Source: Lobosporangium transversale (Eukaryota > Mortierellomycota > Mortierellomycetes > Mortierellales > Mortierellaceae). From it: a stretch of DNA of 64,000 nt. Below, in pieces: positions 1 through 13,995 of this stretch. A program made the translations under genes and the position numbers. The DNA is taken from the NCBI RefSeq assembly GCF_002105155.1, contig NW_019028980.1:682001-746000 (forward strand), read 5' to 3'. Below the pieces are notes generated by a model that searched no databases, was not told where the DNA came from, and worked only from the letters and a program-made list of their open reading frames with translations. Numbering within the stretch: the first letter of the stretch is position 1; the number at the start of each line of letters is the position of its first letter.

Positions 1-2181
1 ACACATAAAGAGTTATGACATCGACTTGATCAATAATATCCTTGGGCACACCATAGCGAGCAGCGTCCCATCCAGTAGGGATCTGCCCAGCGACGAGACG
101 GTCAAATTTGAGCGCCTTGGGGATGTACATGCTGGCACCCTTTTTGAATTTGACAGCCCATTGGCCTGACTCTTCCTCATAGATGTCAACCTTGTCGCCA
201 TGCTGGAGCTTGAACTGATGTGCTTCCTCCTTTGAAACCTCGAAGGGCTCAAGATCGTGATCGATCAAGACCTCCTGCATAAGGCCTTTGCGTTTAGGAT
301 CATACCCACCGAACAGTTCGGGCTCAATCAGACGAATACCAGTGTGCTCCAGGATCTGCTTCTCGTACTTGGCCTTGACATCCCTGTCCTTCACAGGCTC
401 TTCAGTCTTGGCGTCAATCCATCCAGAGTAAGGAGCGCCAGATTTGAGAGGGCCGTTATGGTGCTTGATGAAGCCCATAATCCACGCCATCTCAATGCAT
501 CCTTCGAGCGAGAACTGGCCATTGGCTTCCATCTCCCAGCGAGTACGGGAATTGCCCCATGGACCAACTTCACTGAAACCTGTCACGACAACGACTTTTT
601 CGAGGTCGAGCATACCCTTGAGCTTGTGAGCATGCCCAAGATCCTTGTAGTCCTTGAGTTCTGGAAAGGGGAACTTCATGTTAGCTCGGGGCGTGACTTT
701 GTGTGATTGGTGCTTGCGCTCCGCCTCAGCGCCGTACGTCTCTTTAAAGTCCAAAGTGTTCTCGGCGACAATGGCCTTACGGATCTCCGAAGTCTGACGG
801 TACTCAGCGCGCAAGTTGGCACTAATTTCGTTTAGGTTGGGTAAGTACTGCAGACCACCGTTCAAGTCAGCCCAGACAGGCTCAATTTGACAAAGACTGG
901 TGATCGAGGGATGCATAAGACCTAAGATGTTGAAGGCCATCTCCTGAGTTGAGAAAGTGCGGACCCCATACTTCTCGAGACCCTCAGCGACAATGTTATT
1001 GCCACTCATCAAACCAGTACCACGAGTCCAACCAATAACGGCTCCAGTGATAGTCAGGTAGGCAGACCAAGATTCAGAAGTCCAGCGGTTGAACAGGGTC
1101 TCTAATGCGACCTTAGATTCTCCGTAAAGACCGTCAGCACCAAATGTCCCGTGATTAGGAGACAAGGGAAGAATAACCTGAGCAGGGCGTGTATCGTAAC
1201 CGTACTCCATCTTCTTGGTCTTCACATTACCCAGCAGACGAAGAACGTTGGTCAACATGATACGGTGAGCTAACTCTGACTTCGAGTCAATATTGTCGAT
1301 TTCCTTGCCTTGGACAGAAATGGCGGCGAATGGGATAATGTAATCAAGGTCCCAACCTAGGCCTTTCTTAGGATCTTTGTCGTAAATATAGTTGACAAGT
1401 GCATCAACATCCTGTTTCGAGCCTCCATTGAAAGGAACGACAACCAAGGAAGAATTCTTGGAGCCATGGCGTTGGTAAATCGACTGGTAGTACTCCGTAA
1501 CCTCACGGCTGAAACGCGAGGTGGTGACAACGACTTTGGCGCCTCCAGAGAGTAGACCCTTGAGGATAGCGGCTCCGATGGAATCCTTACCAGCGCCGGT
1601 TATAAGGACCATGCGGTTCTCGTAGGTTATACCATCCTTGGCCATATTAGTCAGAACATCAAGATAAACGCTAGTCAGACGCTGAGAGAACTCCCATCCA
1701 CCTTCGATATGAGGATTCTTCTTCTTGAGATGCAAGAATGGGATAGTTTCCTTCTTTGCTGCCTTCTTGGGGCGATCAGGGTTGACATTGACTGAGGGAC
1801 GACGAGCACGGCTGGCACGACGAGCTCTCTCCTCACGTACGATATTATTGGACATATTGATGGCATGAATGACCTCACCATAGAGGGATTTGATGGCTAA
1901 CTTGGATGAGGACTTCATAGTGTTTTGGGCCTTGATAATCTTGTAAATTTGGGCCAAGTTTTTCTGGACTTTTTGGCGGTTACTGTACTCAGACATCTTT
2001 CCGCCGGCAGCCATATCTTTGACATAATGATCCAACTTACGCACGCCAGCACGCTGGACCTCCTCGTACAAGATATTACCCTTGTTATCGATCGAGGTCG
2101 ATGGGCCAGTGGGTACACCAACTATAGTATAGTAGAAAAAAAGATAAGACAAGAGTAAGTTACTGTAATATAGAGCAGGAG

Positions 2182-2219
<38 letters not shown>

Positions 2220-5200
2220 CTTACCATCTTTGTACACTGGAGCGGCCTCAAGAACCTCGCGACAGTTCTGGATCAACAAATTGCCGAATTCTTTGGCGAG
2301 AGCATAGGTTTTACCACGGTCAGCGGCAGTATTGTCAATGTGATAGACCATGAACTGCAGCAGCTGAGGATTGGCACGGTTCATAACATGGATGCACTGA
2401 GCAACAACCTCGCGATCAACAACAGTCAGACGTCCAAAGATCATGTCGTATAAAAGAGATAGAGCATCTTGACGAACCCAGTTCCAGTGCGAGTCATAGA
2501 TACGAGCTTTCTTAGCGCTAAAGGAGGGCTTGATGCCCTCAGCATAGTAGTCACCGTGCTCTGCCATCCACTGATCGATCTCAGCCTGCAGACGAAGGGT
2601 TGCAAGCTTCTCTTCCTCATAGAGTTTCTCACCAAAGCGGAGATCCTTTTCAAGGTAGCGAGCATAAATTTCAAGGTGCTGGTACATCATAGCATTCTGC
2701 TTGGCTTGGAATTGGTTAAATTCTTCGCTGTTCATCATAGCGCCTCCAACAGCTCCAGTGCCAATAGTGCCGCTACCGCCTCCACCGAGAGAAATACCAG
2801 CGCGACGAGCATAGGCCTGTGCAACAGTGTCCAACCAACTCTTAGCCTCAGCTTCAGATCCAAGACGAGCACTAGGCTCCATGGTCAGGCCCAAGAGAAG
2901 AGCGCCATCAGCACGAAGCGGGCCTAATCCATAGGCAGAAGCAAGATAGCCCTTAGCCGAAGACTGAGTAAAACCGCCAGGCATCTTAGATCCAATCATC
3001 TTGGCGATGAGTGAGGTCGTCTGCTTGCCAAGAGTGCCATTGAAGTTGCTCTGAAGAGCATTTCCAAGGTCTTCTAATGGAGCTTCTTCACCCTTCTCGG
3101 GGAATCCAGATCCACCAAACTCCTTCTGCAGATCGCCCAAAATCTCGTTTTGAAGAGTTGACTTGCCTCCGACGAGATCCTTGATTGCCTTGGAAAGAGG
3201 AACTTCTTCAACTGATTTCTTAATCTTCTGAGCAACGATAACATGAAGAATATCTACAGCCTTAATAGGAACATCGGCAACAGCAGCAGGGGCGCCTCCG
3301 CCGACAGGTCCAGTGGCGGACATCATGGTAGGCGCGGCGCCAGCAGGAGCTGCAGCACCCAAAGTAATACCAGCACGGCGCGCATATGCCTGTGCGACAG
3401 AGTCTAGCCAGCTGTTGGCCTCAGAGACATTGTTAAGACGAGCAGCAGGCTCCATAGTTAAACCAACCAGCAATGCTCCATCAGCACGAACAGGTCCCAA
3501 GCCATGAGTCTTGGCCAGGTAGCCTTTGGCAGTCGAGAGTGAGAAACCACCTGGCATCTTGGATCCAATCATCTTGGAGATCAACGAGGTAGTTTGCTTG
3601 CCGAGGGATCCACTGAAGTTACCCTGAAGAGCATTTCCGAGCTCCTCCAGGGGTGTTTCCTCACTCTTCTCGGGGAATCCAGAGCCCCCAAACTCCTTCT
3701 GAAGATCACCTAAAATCTCATTTTGAAGGGTTGATTTACCTCCGACAAGGTCCTTAATGGCCTTAGAAAGAGGTATCTCCTCCAAACTCTTCTTAACTTT
3801 CTGAGCCACAAGGGCGTGCAAGATCTCAATAGCCTTAATAGGGGCGTCAGCGACAGCAGCAGCGGGACCAGCGGCAACAGCAGCAGGCGCAGAAGCAGCT
3901 ACAGCAGCAGGCGCAGCCTTGGCAGCAGGCGTGGGTGTAGCAGGTACAGCAGCAGCAGCAGGGGCGGAAGATTCAATGTTATCCATGGCATAATAAATCT
4001 CTTTAGCATCCTTGGAAGTACAGAGTGTGGAACGCTGGAAAGTCAAAGCATCATCATATGCCTCATACTTGAACTTAAGGGTACGTTGAGCCATACCGCA
4101 GAGAGTTGGTGAAGGCCCAACTTCAATCAAACGAACAACATTGAACTCCTTGAAAAGTCTATCTTGAGTCTCAATCCAGCGGACAGGCGAAGCAAATTGA
4201 TAGGCAAGCAATTCGACTAAAAGGGTGTAACCGAGGCGCTGCTGTTGCTTAGCAGTAAGCTTGGTGTCGACCCAGTTTCTGAGGACCTTGCCAAGGCGAG
4301 GTGAGGAAGTCAAGTTATAGACACCTTCAATGTACGACTTTTCGATACTGAAAGGCTGAGCGGTCAAGTTGGGAATGTACTTGTCAGTCAACAGAGGAAC
4401 GTTGATGAAGGAAGGGTTGATCTTCTTGGCAAGATATGTGCGGAAAGGTGCGACGCCTGATAACAGGAAGCTTGAATGGAAAGGAACATCGATACCAGCT
4501 AGGGGAATGGTAGCAACACCGCGCTCTGGCTTAATGATGCCATCCTTGGCAAGCTTCTCGGCGACCTTCTCGAGAGCACCGGCGATGATCTGAGTGAGAT
4601 GCCTCTTAACTTCTTCGAGCGGCATGGTTTCCATCAGCTTCTGGAGATCGATCTTTTGAACTTTAATGTAGTTTAGGACGGTTGAGAGAGCATCCAAATT
4701 GGAGAGCTCACCAGCAGCGACGTATTGCCAATTCTCAACATTCTCATTGACGATTTCCAGGAGCCCATTTGACTGTCTGGCAATGGCATCAACTACATAG
4801 CGGAGAGCCGAGTCATTGAATGTGGGGGACACACGCGAGGGGTTGATGGCGACCATACCATAGTTGGAGCGGCCTAATGAATCACGGGGCACAGCCACCT
4901 GCATGGTCATACCACGATAGAATACAACATCGACGAGAGACTCAATAGGCAAGACCTCACCAATAGCAGCCAAGGCAGAGTACTCGCCAAGAGAATGACC
5001 AGCAAAAGCACAGTTACCCTGAATCAAGGCCTTGGATCGCATATCCTCAAACGCAGCCTTCTCCATCAAGGTCAGAGCAGGTTGGGTGAACTGGGTTGCA
5101 GCCAAAAGACCATTAGGTGACTGGAATGTGTAAAAGGCTGTAGACTCGTTGATACCAGGGAATAAAGGCAGGGATTGAACAGATCCATCCTGGCCGACGA

Positions 5201-8200
5201 GATCATAACGCATCGACATGTAATTTTGACGAATGGCATTACCCTTAGGGCCACCAAAGTGAATCGTCTTCTTGAGGGGATTGTTGCGGACGATATCCAG
5301 GATTGAGAAACCTAAAAATAAAGAGGAGCACACTTGTCAGGTAAAGTTCATGGCAGATTTGGATGAAGATGTCTAATGATGCAAAGATTGTTTGCCTACC
5401 ATAATTCTCAAGGAAGTGTCGATCAGCCCTCTGCCAGATGTCCTTTGCAACAGGTGAAGAGTCATATAAGGCCATTCCCATTCCTTGCTCCTGAGATCCT
5501 TGACCGGTGAAAACGTAGGCAATAGTAGGCTGGTCAATCTCTGCAGTGCCTTCAATGACCTAATGGATTCAAAATAAGAAACGGATAGGCTCAGCATATT
5601 ACAGTAGCAACATAAGTAACAACAATATTGATAAAGTAAAATATATGAAATATATATACCTTAGTACCGTTTTGGTTGAAGGTCTCAACCTTGATGATCT
5701 TCTTTCCATTAATCATACCAATATGTGAAAGCTTGGTCGACAGGCGATCCTGAGGAAGGACCATAGACAAGAAGTCGACTTCATAGCTACACAGAGAGTA
5801 GGGTCATAAAAAATACCGATTAGCAAATGGTAACCAAGTGTGGATGTGAAAAATAATCAAAACATATGCAGTACCTTGTGACGCGCTGGGGATGGTTATC
5901 AGCGGCAAAGATTTCCACAAACTTGCGGGTAGAGGCACTTGTCCACATGCCATGGGTAATTGTACCAGGGAGCTCAGCGAGATCAGCAAAGTAAGGGTTG
6001 ACATGGATGGGGTTGAAATCACCTGACACCTTAGCATATGGTTCGTTGCTGAATGGGGAAATGACCTCCGAGCTAAATGAGCCCTCAGGCATGACAGAGT
6101 AGCCACCGTTATCGAAATGAACAGCCTGCTCGATAGGCTTGCCGTGGCGCTTGAGATAGGCAAGGACAGGGTTACCATGAGTCTCCTCATCGTTGCTGTA
6201 ATGGACCTTGGCGATTTCAACGTGTTCCTTAGTTGAAATCTGCATTGATACCGTGCCAGTGGTCTCAACATGTGAGAACACAGTCTTATTCTTGAAGCGT
6301 AAAATTGTATTGAGACGGAAGACCAAATAGGAGTTGGGGCCGACAGTGTGTTCGCCCTCAGTCCACTGGATCCATTCCTTGCTCTTCAAAACGGCAACGT
6401 CTTTGGGCGATGTAAGCTTAACTTCCATGGGGAGTTCGACGATTTTCTGGAATGTGTTATGGTAGTCATTGAAGGAACCACGATACAAGAACTCGGATTT
6501 GACTTCCATCACGCGCTTACCCTCACGCAAGACAACTCCCTTGACTTGAACTAGCTTGCCGGAGTCGTTGTTGACAACAGCATTAATTTCAGCAATAGTG
6601 TCCACGATGTCGCCCTGTTTCAGTGGTTCTGCACCATCCAACATACGGAAGCCGTTCGAGAGATGAACTAGTTTCAAAAGATCACCATCGATTGATTTAG
6701 GGAAGATAGCCTTGATAATTGACTTCCAGCCAACGACAATGGCGAAGTCCATAGGAGCATAAACAACCTTCTGGCGGCGTTCGACGTACAACTCTGCTTG
6801 GTTCCCGACGGCCTGACAGAACTCCTTGATGTCAGGTGTATTGACCTGCTCGCCATTACAGATGAACTGCTGTGTGAAGGCATCGGTAGCGAGACAGGCG
6901 TTGAACTGGTCCTCTTCTGAAGGGAACCAAAGTTTGTAATAAAATTCTTTTATCCTTTCATTCCTACCCTCCATTACTTCGTGGATGGGAGCGTAGCCTT
7001 TATCAGGAGTATAATGGAACAGCAAGGGGAAGGGAATTAGACGGTCACCATTCTTCTCGACTAAGACAACTTCAATTAATCCGTTAGCCTGAAGGCGAGC
7101 ACGGAGCGAAGGCGACAGATCATCTGACTTGCTGGAGGCGGACCACGAGCGGCGATCATACACAGTGACAGTCTGGAGTCTATCCTCACTATATTCAAAG
7201 TGGATGGCCTGTGAGACACGAGGGCGGAAGATACGAGCAAGAGGGTTGTTCAGGAACTTTTTGCCTTGAATGACAGTGGGCGTTGTTAGCAAAGCGCGGA
7301 ACCACGAAGGTGCAGGGCCAGCCAAGTATTCGAGCCACTCCTCGACCATAGGCAAGCTCGATTCCACCATCGAAGTCTCAACCATCTTGACTTTGCCATC
7401 CTCATAATGATCGACCTTGACCAATGGCGAGACAGAACTCAAGACAGATTCAAAACGGCTGGGCTTGCCACCAAAATACTCGACCTGAGGAATACTGCTG
7501 TCATCATTGCTATAGTAACGATCCTTGAGCGAAGCAATGTGGCTGTGGAAGATTCCGTCCAGAATGTCCTTGACAGGCTCATCCGCCTTGGTAGAGTAGC
7601 GAGCGGCGGTAGGTCCCTGGAGGATACAAGTACGTTGAACATCCTGGTCGACTACAGCAGCTAGATCTTCGGCTTGCCAGAGAGAGTCTTTTTTGAACCA
7701 GACTTCAAAGTCCTTGTCAAGGACAGGGATGAATGGCACTGGCTTCTGGCCGCGACGGGTCATTAAGAACAAGAAGTAGCCAACGTCCTCAGTTGTCAAG
7801 AGCTGAGTCTTAGTCAGGGGATAAGTATTGATGAACTCTTGGGCAAACTCAAAAGGAATATCTAATCTAGAATAAGTCTGAACAATGGAGTCCTTCTCGA
7901 CACCGACAAAGCGCTCTTCAATGCGGCGGAGAACATCACCCAAAAGATTGCGGTGAGAGAGATCTATCCAGCGTTCCTCATGTTTAATAAACATGAGCTC
8001 GATCATTCTATTGATGACCTCCTCATAAGTCATGTCCTGAAGATCGGCAACACTGCCATCAGCCTTCTTACCAAACCAAACCTAGAACAAGAGAAAAAGG
8101 AAAATAAAGTTAAAATTTGTTTAAAAAAAAAAAACCTCTTCAAAATAAAATGGAGCCATCCTTGTACCTTTTGAAAGTCAGCGTTCAAGCGCTTTATGAT

Positions 8201-11200
8201 ATAGTCCTTCTTGGCCAAAAGAGCAGCAGTGCGCTTGTCCTTGGGGAGTGAGAAGATAGTGTCATCCATTTCCTTCCACAGGCGCACACCGCGTGTAGCA
8301 ATTTTATGAATAGGCTCTCCCAGCTCGGAGCGGACTGTCATGACACCACCGGTGGGGCCTTTATAAGTCTTTTCCCACTCTGAATCATCAACACCAGGGG
8401 CGTCAACAATCGCCTGCTTCACACCGAGTGAGGCCATACCTTCCTTAGCAACCATCATACGTGAGCCAAAAAGCACACCATCAAAGGGCATAGGAGGGTA
8501 GTCCAGCTGTACAGACCAGTCGCCAGTGAGATAAGGATAAGTGTCTTCTGCACCACCGAATCCAGAACCAGCTACTAAGACGACGTTGGGATGACGACGA
8601 ATAGCAGAATAAGTATCAAGGATGGGTTGGTGGAAATCCTCAAAACTGTGGTGACCACCAGCACGGCCACCAGTCCACTGAAGAATCATGGGCATCTCGG
8701 GGTGGGCGGCAGCGATAGCCAAGACCTGACGAATCGACTCGGCTGAACCAGGCTTGAAAGAGATGTGGCGAATACCAGCGTCGAGCATATCAGTAATAAA
8801 TTCATTGGCGACCTCAAGTGAAGGGACACCAGCAGCGCAGCAAAAACCCTCCATGGGCAAACCCTCACGACGAAGCTTAGGCACCAAAGGAGCCTGGAAA
8901 CCCCATTGGCGAACGTTGATAAATAGTGTGTTTAAGGTGATACCAGCACCGGGGGTAGTAAGTTGCATAATTTTCTTGACCTTATTTCGGACAGCAAGCT
9001 CGTTGTAATGGCCGCCGCCAGCTAATTCGATATGGTAACCAGCATTCATGACAGCACTGACAAAGGTCTCATTTACAGTCGAAGGGGTCATACCAGCGAC
9101 CATTAATGGAGGCTTGGACAAAAGACGCGACATACGAGTGTCAATATGGATATCACCATTGGCAGAGCGGATAAGCTTAGGCTGGAACTCGCGAGCCCAG
9201 TTAGGGGCATAACGAAGCGAGGCAGGATTGGCATCAAAAAGATCAGGCTTGTATGAGAGTTCGCGATTGATCCCCTCTGTGGCGCCAGCAAGAATGATCT
9301 GGACGCCAGTACCATCTTTGTTACGAGCAGTCAGAGAGCCAATTCCAGAGGAACCACCTGGGCCGAAATCAATCACATGAGTCAAGCCAGCCATTGTGGT
9401 AGCCTTTTCCCAGTGTACAGGGAGGGACAGAATTTGGTGAACAAGGTCCATAGTTACATCAGGCGATCCAGCAATATCCTTTCCAGAATCAGTCGAGAAG
9501 ACAGGGATGGTCATATCAGTGTGGTGGAACTTCAAGTCATATCTTTCGATATCCTGCTCTACAATCGCTGCACAGCCATCCAAGTAAGATGAATGGAAAG
9601 GAGCCGTGATAGGCAAGAAACGTGACGAGAATTTGACTTTGCGCTGCGAAAAGGGAACTCGACCCTGCTCAAGACCGGTTGGTGCCTTAAGCTTGCGAAG
9701 AGCCAAATTCAAACCATATAACGACTGAGGAGGGCCTGTACAGATGACTGAGCGAGGGCCGTTGATGAGGGCAATCTTGATTAAGCGATCTTCGGGAAGA
9801 TGGCGATTCGTAGCCTCCACATACTTGCGGACCTCAGAGGCACGAAGCGAATTAACCACCAACATGGGTGTAGGATTACCCTCATTATTAGAAAGCGAAT
9901 CCTGTAAAATAGCGGGGTTGAGGGTGGTAGGTGGATAAAATTCTTGTGCGCGAGTTCCAATCCAGAAGAGCAAGCCGAGGGCCTTGCGTGAATTGCTGAA
10001 GAAATCCTCAAAGCTAGCGGAGGATGAGATAACCACGGAGGAGATAACACCCTGAGAGTGCCCAGTTGAACCCAAAATAAGATCACGAATCTGAGCAGGG
10101 GTCTTGTCAAGAACCTAGATTTGATGCGATTTATGAGGCGCCATTTTAAAATATCATGGGGTCAGTATTTCTTTTTTTCCCTTCTTTAGCTATTTTCTCT
10201 CCAGCGATTAAAATGTATAGTGAGTTTACCTTCAGCATAACATAGTAATGCATCAACTGAAGCAGACCAATTAAAGGAAGAGATACGGGAGCAGACACCA
10301 AATACGCAACATCTGGCTTCGAGTCAGGGTTTTTCAGCCAGCCCATGACATCCAACCCCTTAGAGTGGAAGACCGAGGCGTCGTCAGATCTGGCATGCTC
10401 GCGCAACACCGCGGCCATAGCGTCGACGTAGACTTGAACCAAGGCAGTATAGGTGGTGTAAATATCCGCTAACTCATCAAAGTATTCCTCAATATTGCCC
10501 TGGCCGCCAAAGATAGCAAACAGTCTGGCGCTGCCATGCTGTGCAGCTGCAAACAGGGCTGAGGTAGGTGGTGCATACTCTCCGGAGTTCAGACTGTCAG
10601 TAGCTCGAAGGAAAACCAAGGCAGTGAAAAATGCATTAATAACGACAACGCGGGTATCCTTTGCAAGGTTACGGGTAACAGCATGGATGTCGTTCCCTTT
10701 GAGATATTTAGCGACGAAGAACAAGAAGACGGTCTTGAGCACAGGGATGAATTGAAGTGAGGGATCATTCTAAAAAAAGTAGAGAGTAGGAGTTCTTATT
10801 AGTGTCGTGGGAAACTTGCCATATTATTTTTCATCCCCAATCCCCCAGTTTTTCTTCCCTGCCCAAATTAAATTAATTTTTATTAGTTTAACCTCTCCGT
10901 CATACCCAAAAAAAGGGACAAAAAGTACCACCCCTCTGTTTTGAAGGAAATGTCATGACAGAAACATCTCTGTTTCCTACGACCGTTGACACTTATAAAT
11001 AAACCACCACTGTCGGCTTACAACGATATCTGAAAATAATGTGGAATCTGGGGAGGCTCACTAAAAGGATCGAGCCTTCCATTGATCACATTCCATTGCT
11101 CCAGATACAAAATCTCCATGTAAACAATGGCATCAAGCACATTGCTAAGCTTCGAGATATTGAAATACATTCCTTCAAGCCTATCGAAAAACCCTGGACT

Positions 11201-11525
11201 CAATTGCCACGCTTTCACTCTTATTGATGACCCTTTTTGCTTCTCTCACAAAAAGCCGTTTGGGGATTTTTTTTTGTACCTGTTCACTCTTATCGGAGGC
11301 AAACTTGAGGAATCGGGCCACGAAGACCATCTCAGGAGCCTGGTTATCCGCATCAGTAACGACAACATCTTCTGCTGAAGGTGCTGCAGTGCTTGTAACC
11401 AAAAACTCTTCTCGAAGCTGTTCAGCAGCAACCCAGACATCAGAAGGGACAAGAATCGAGACCTCGGTTGTACCCTGCTTGAGGGTCAATGGACGAGTAA
11501 CATTGGATTGAAGTGTAGTAGTCAT
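1..11525 (-). CDS. FAS: Fused fungal type I fatty acid synthase (beta+alpha in one chain, tandem ACP), 3' end cut
   Basis: Makes long-chain acyl-CoA from acetyl-CoA, malonyl-CoA and NADPH in the cytosol. Exons that keep frame and fungal FAS similarity: 11525-11280, 10769-10230, 10114-8168, 8081-5875, 5786-5660, 5559-5400, 5311-2225, 2121-1 (open). About 3,480 residues lie in the window. Domains in order: N-terminal beta region; acetyltransferase (GHSQG near residue 280); enoyl reductase (about 590-880, with LAGGGHYN and [12 protein letters not shown]); dehydratase hot-dog (FNPIHV, GTITHG near 1590); malonyl/palmitoyl transferase (GHSLGE near 1850); Ala/Pro linker; two ACPs; ketoreductase ([17 protein letters not shown]). 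The window ends at the start of the ketoacyl synthase. In yeast, beta (FAS1) and alpha (FAS2) are separate genes; here an uninterrupted exon (5311-2225) carries the end of beta and the start of alpha, so fusion is seen directly. Start: ATG at 11523-11525, giving an N-terminus like yeast Fas1. The last intron holds a ~30-nt homopolymer beside its donor. Confidence 0.95.
2760..3990 (-). other. Tandem acyl carrier protein domains within FAS
   Basis: Two consecutive ACP modules of about 160 residues, both with the motif [15 protein letters not shown]. The phosphopantetheine-accepting serine codons are at 3732-3734 (first ACP) and 3159-3161 (second). The modules are nearly identical around the serine and diverge mainly at conservative positions. 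They are joined by a short Gly/Ala linker, and an Ala/Pro-rich linker (about 3845-3965) precedes the first. Tandem ACPs in a fungal FAS are known from Rhodosporidium toruloides, so the arrangement has precedent. Confidence 0.9.
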
Positions 11526-13545
11526 GTTGATTGGCTTTGATTTTGTTTCTCGGAAGGTAAAAAATTGCTTTGGTATTAACGAAATTGATCTCTTTTTTTT
11601 GCCTTCTTTCTTTGTACAGGAATAATGGACGCTATTGAATGCAACTTTTCAATAGAATCAAAGACAAATAAGAAAAAAAAAATAGAAAATATGAAGAAGA
11701 CTAAGGAAGTGAATGATGAATATAATGTTCTATGCTATGGTATTATAAAATGAAATGCAGAAGTGAATGAGGAAATGAGTTTGAGAATGAGAGGAGGAGG
11801 GGGAGGAAGAGAGAGAAGGAAGAGAAAGAGAGATTGATGAGACTGATCTCAGAGAAATGTTTTAATATTACGACCCAACATGTTTTATGGGTTTTGTCTC
11901 TGTTGATCTGTCCTAGGATAAGAAGACCAAGCGATAGGAACTTTATTGCACATTGCACTGGAAACATATACTTTGATTTTATTATTATTGCATCAAACAC
12001 CTCATACTCCCAAACTAAAGCACGAACTAAATCTTGCAACTATCTTCTCCCCCACACATTTGCAAAAAGGCCAAAGCGAGAAAAAGACATGTTCTTGCAA
12101 TAATTTAATGATAATAAGATAAAAAAAAAAAGAAACCCAGCCATCACCGTGTTTAAATGGTTATTTTTTTTTTTTTTTTTTTTTTTTGAAACTTGCAAAA
12201 TCAGCATCCCCAACATTTAGATCTTTTTTATAATACTTTTCTATAGTGGCACACACACCACACCATTTCACTCTCACCTCTACTCCTCTATGTTATGGAG
12301 GAAAAAAGAATCTGACGGTCTTTGATCAGATTTTGGATCTCAAAAATATTCATTGACATCCTGGTGTCCTTCCTTTCTCTTCTCCTCTCCCCATAAAAAC
12401 ATCTTTTTAGTCCCAGCCTCTTCACTACTTCCTTTCCTTTCCTCCTTATCCCCTTCCTTACTTCCTTCCTTGCTCATTCCCAGCAATGTTTTTCACGGCA
12501 TCAAAATAACTGTTTATAAATTTAAACTGATATCATTTTTCCTTCTTTGATCTGTTACAACATGATATGAATTTTAGGAACAGTGGTGTGTGACCCTGTG
12601 TTGGCCCCTTTTACCATCAAAATGAATCTTGCATGTCTGATAAGCAACATGTCCGATCGTAGAGAACAGATTAAAGGAATTTAAAATGTTTTTTATTTTA
12701 TTTTGTTTTATTTTGTTTTATTTTTCGTGCTACCGTTGGCGAACATCCAAAAGCACCTCAAGCTGGACAGGTCTTTTATTTAGAAGAAAATAAAGCTTTG
12801 GCCAACAAAAAATCTTTGGCAACCCAAAAAGTGAAATGCGTCCGAATGTCCTTTTTTTTGCCCCCAAAATTTAATTTTTTTGTAATCTTACCCCAAGAAC
12901 AAACGCGGACTACAGTGAGTAGGGAAAAAATTGCTGATTACCCTTTCTGACAGCAAACGTCGCCTTGTCAGTGGCAATATTAACTACATACCATGCCATG
13001 CTACGCTTTACTCTACAAACACAAGAGTTAAACCTACGCCACCTTTATCTTTTTTTTTTTTTTTTTTTTTTTTTTGGGTGTATCTGTCCATCTATCACTT
13101 CTGGCATTGCCAGAAACTTGCCAGCTCCATTAAAGCAAGAATCCATTTATTCAATTGAACCATGGTCCATTCAATAGATACTTAAGAGTGTATTACGGCG
13201 ATATCCTTTGTTTTTTCTATCAGTCCAATCAACCATTTAGCCAGTGCAGCTAAACTGTTATGTTGCATGCATTGAGCTTGCATTGAGCTTGCATTGAGCT
13301 TGCATATATTCCTTTTCATTGCATCCGATGCTTCAACTTCGCTATTTGGATAAGGATTAGGGAGTAATGATCGTTTATTGATAAAGACTTCGTCCCAAAA
13401 TATAATATGTATGATTTGGTAAAACATGGCTGTGCAGTTCGGTAACCCAGTTCTGTCACACAAACACTCCTTCCAAATCACGCGTGGTATTCGCGCCTAT
13501 CGCGTGCGCTTCGCCACGACAACAAACAGCAAACGTCTCGTGGTG

Positions 13546-13578
<33 letters not shown>

Positions 13579-13995
13579 CACTTCACTTTTACATCAGGAG
13601 TTTACTGACAGGATAAGCAAGAAGGACCTGGTTGACCTAGTGTTTTTGTGCAGGTATCTCAGCTGTTGATCATTTGGCAATGCTGCTCAGGAATCGTTAA
13701 TGGGATCACATAAAAAGAAAAGACAAAGCAGCATGACAGCAAAGATCTATACAGTCTCTGGTTAATGCAACTAATTACTTCATTGCTTGAAATCGATCAA
13801 ATCTTCATCACTAGTTCTGTTTTTCTTTTTGTTTTCTTTCTTTCTTTCTTTATTTTCTTCTTTTAGTTTTTCTTTTTTCTTTTCTTTATTATTTCTTTTT
13901 TTTTTTCTTTCTTTTTTTGTGGTTTTTTTTTGTGAGTTTCCAGCCTTACTCTTTACCTGTACAAAAAATCCTTCCTCCTCAAACAATTGATAATA
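11526..13995. other. Divergent intergenic region between FAS and the RRM gene
   Basis: No convincing gene in this 2.5 kb. It should hold the promoters of FAS (reading left) and of the RNA-binding protein (reading right). It contains purine-rich tracts (about 11760-11835), T runs near 12163-12187, 13050-13075 and 13550-13578, a T/TTTTA-rich stretch near 12690-12725, and a long C/T-rich tract at 13815-13925 just before the RRM start codon. Short open frames here are homopolymer translations. Confidence 0.6.
13269..13305. repeat. 11-bp tandem repeat, three copies
   Basis: The unit GCATTGAGCTT occurs three times head to tail without mismatch, followed by a partial GCAT. It lies in the FAS/RRM intergenic region, outside any recognised element. 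Confidence 0.8.

Noticed and set aside
11018..11227. Short open frames on both strands inside FAS intron 1
   Set aside because: Exons 1 and 2 of FAS join in frame across this segment and match the family without it; these frames show no family resemblance and would break the alignment.
13787..13990. 67-codon plus-strand frame made mainly of Phe and Ser
   Set aside because: It is the translation of the pyrimidine-rich leader of the RRM gene.
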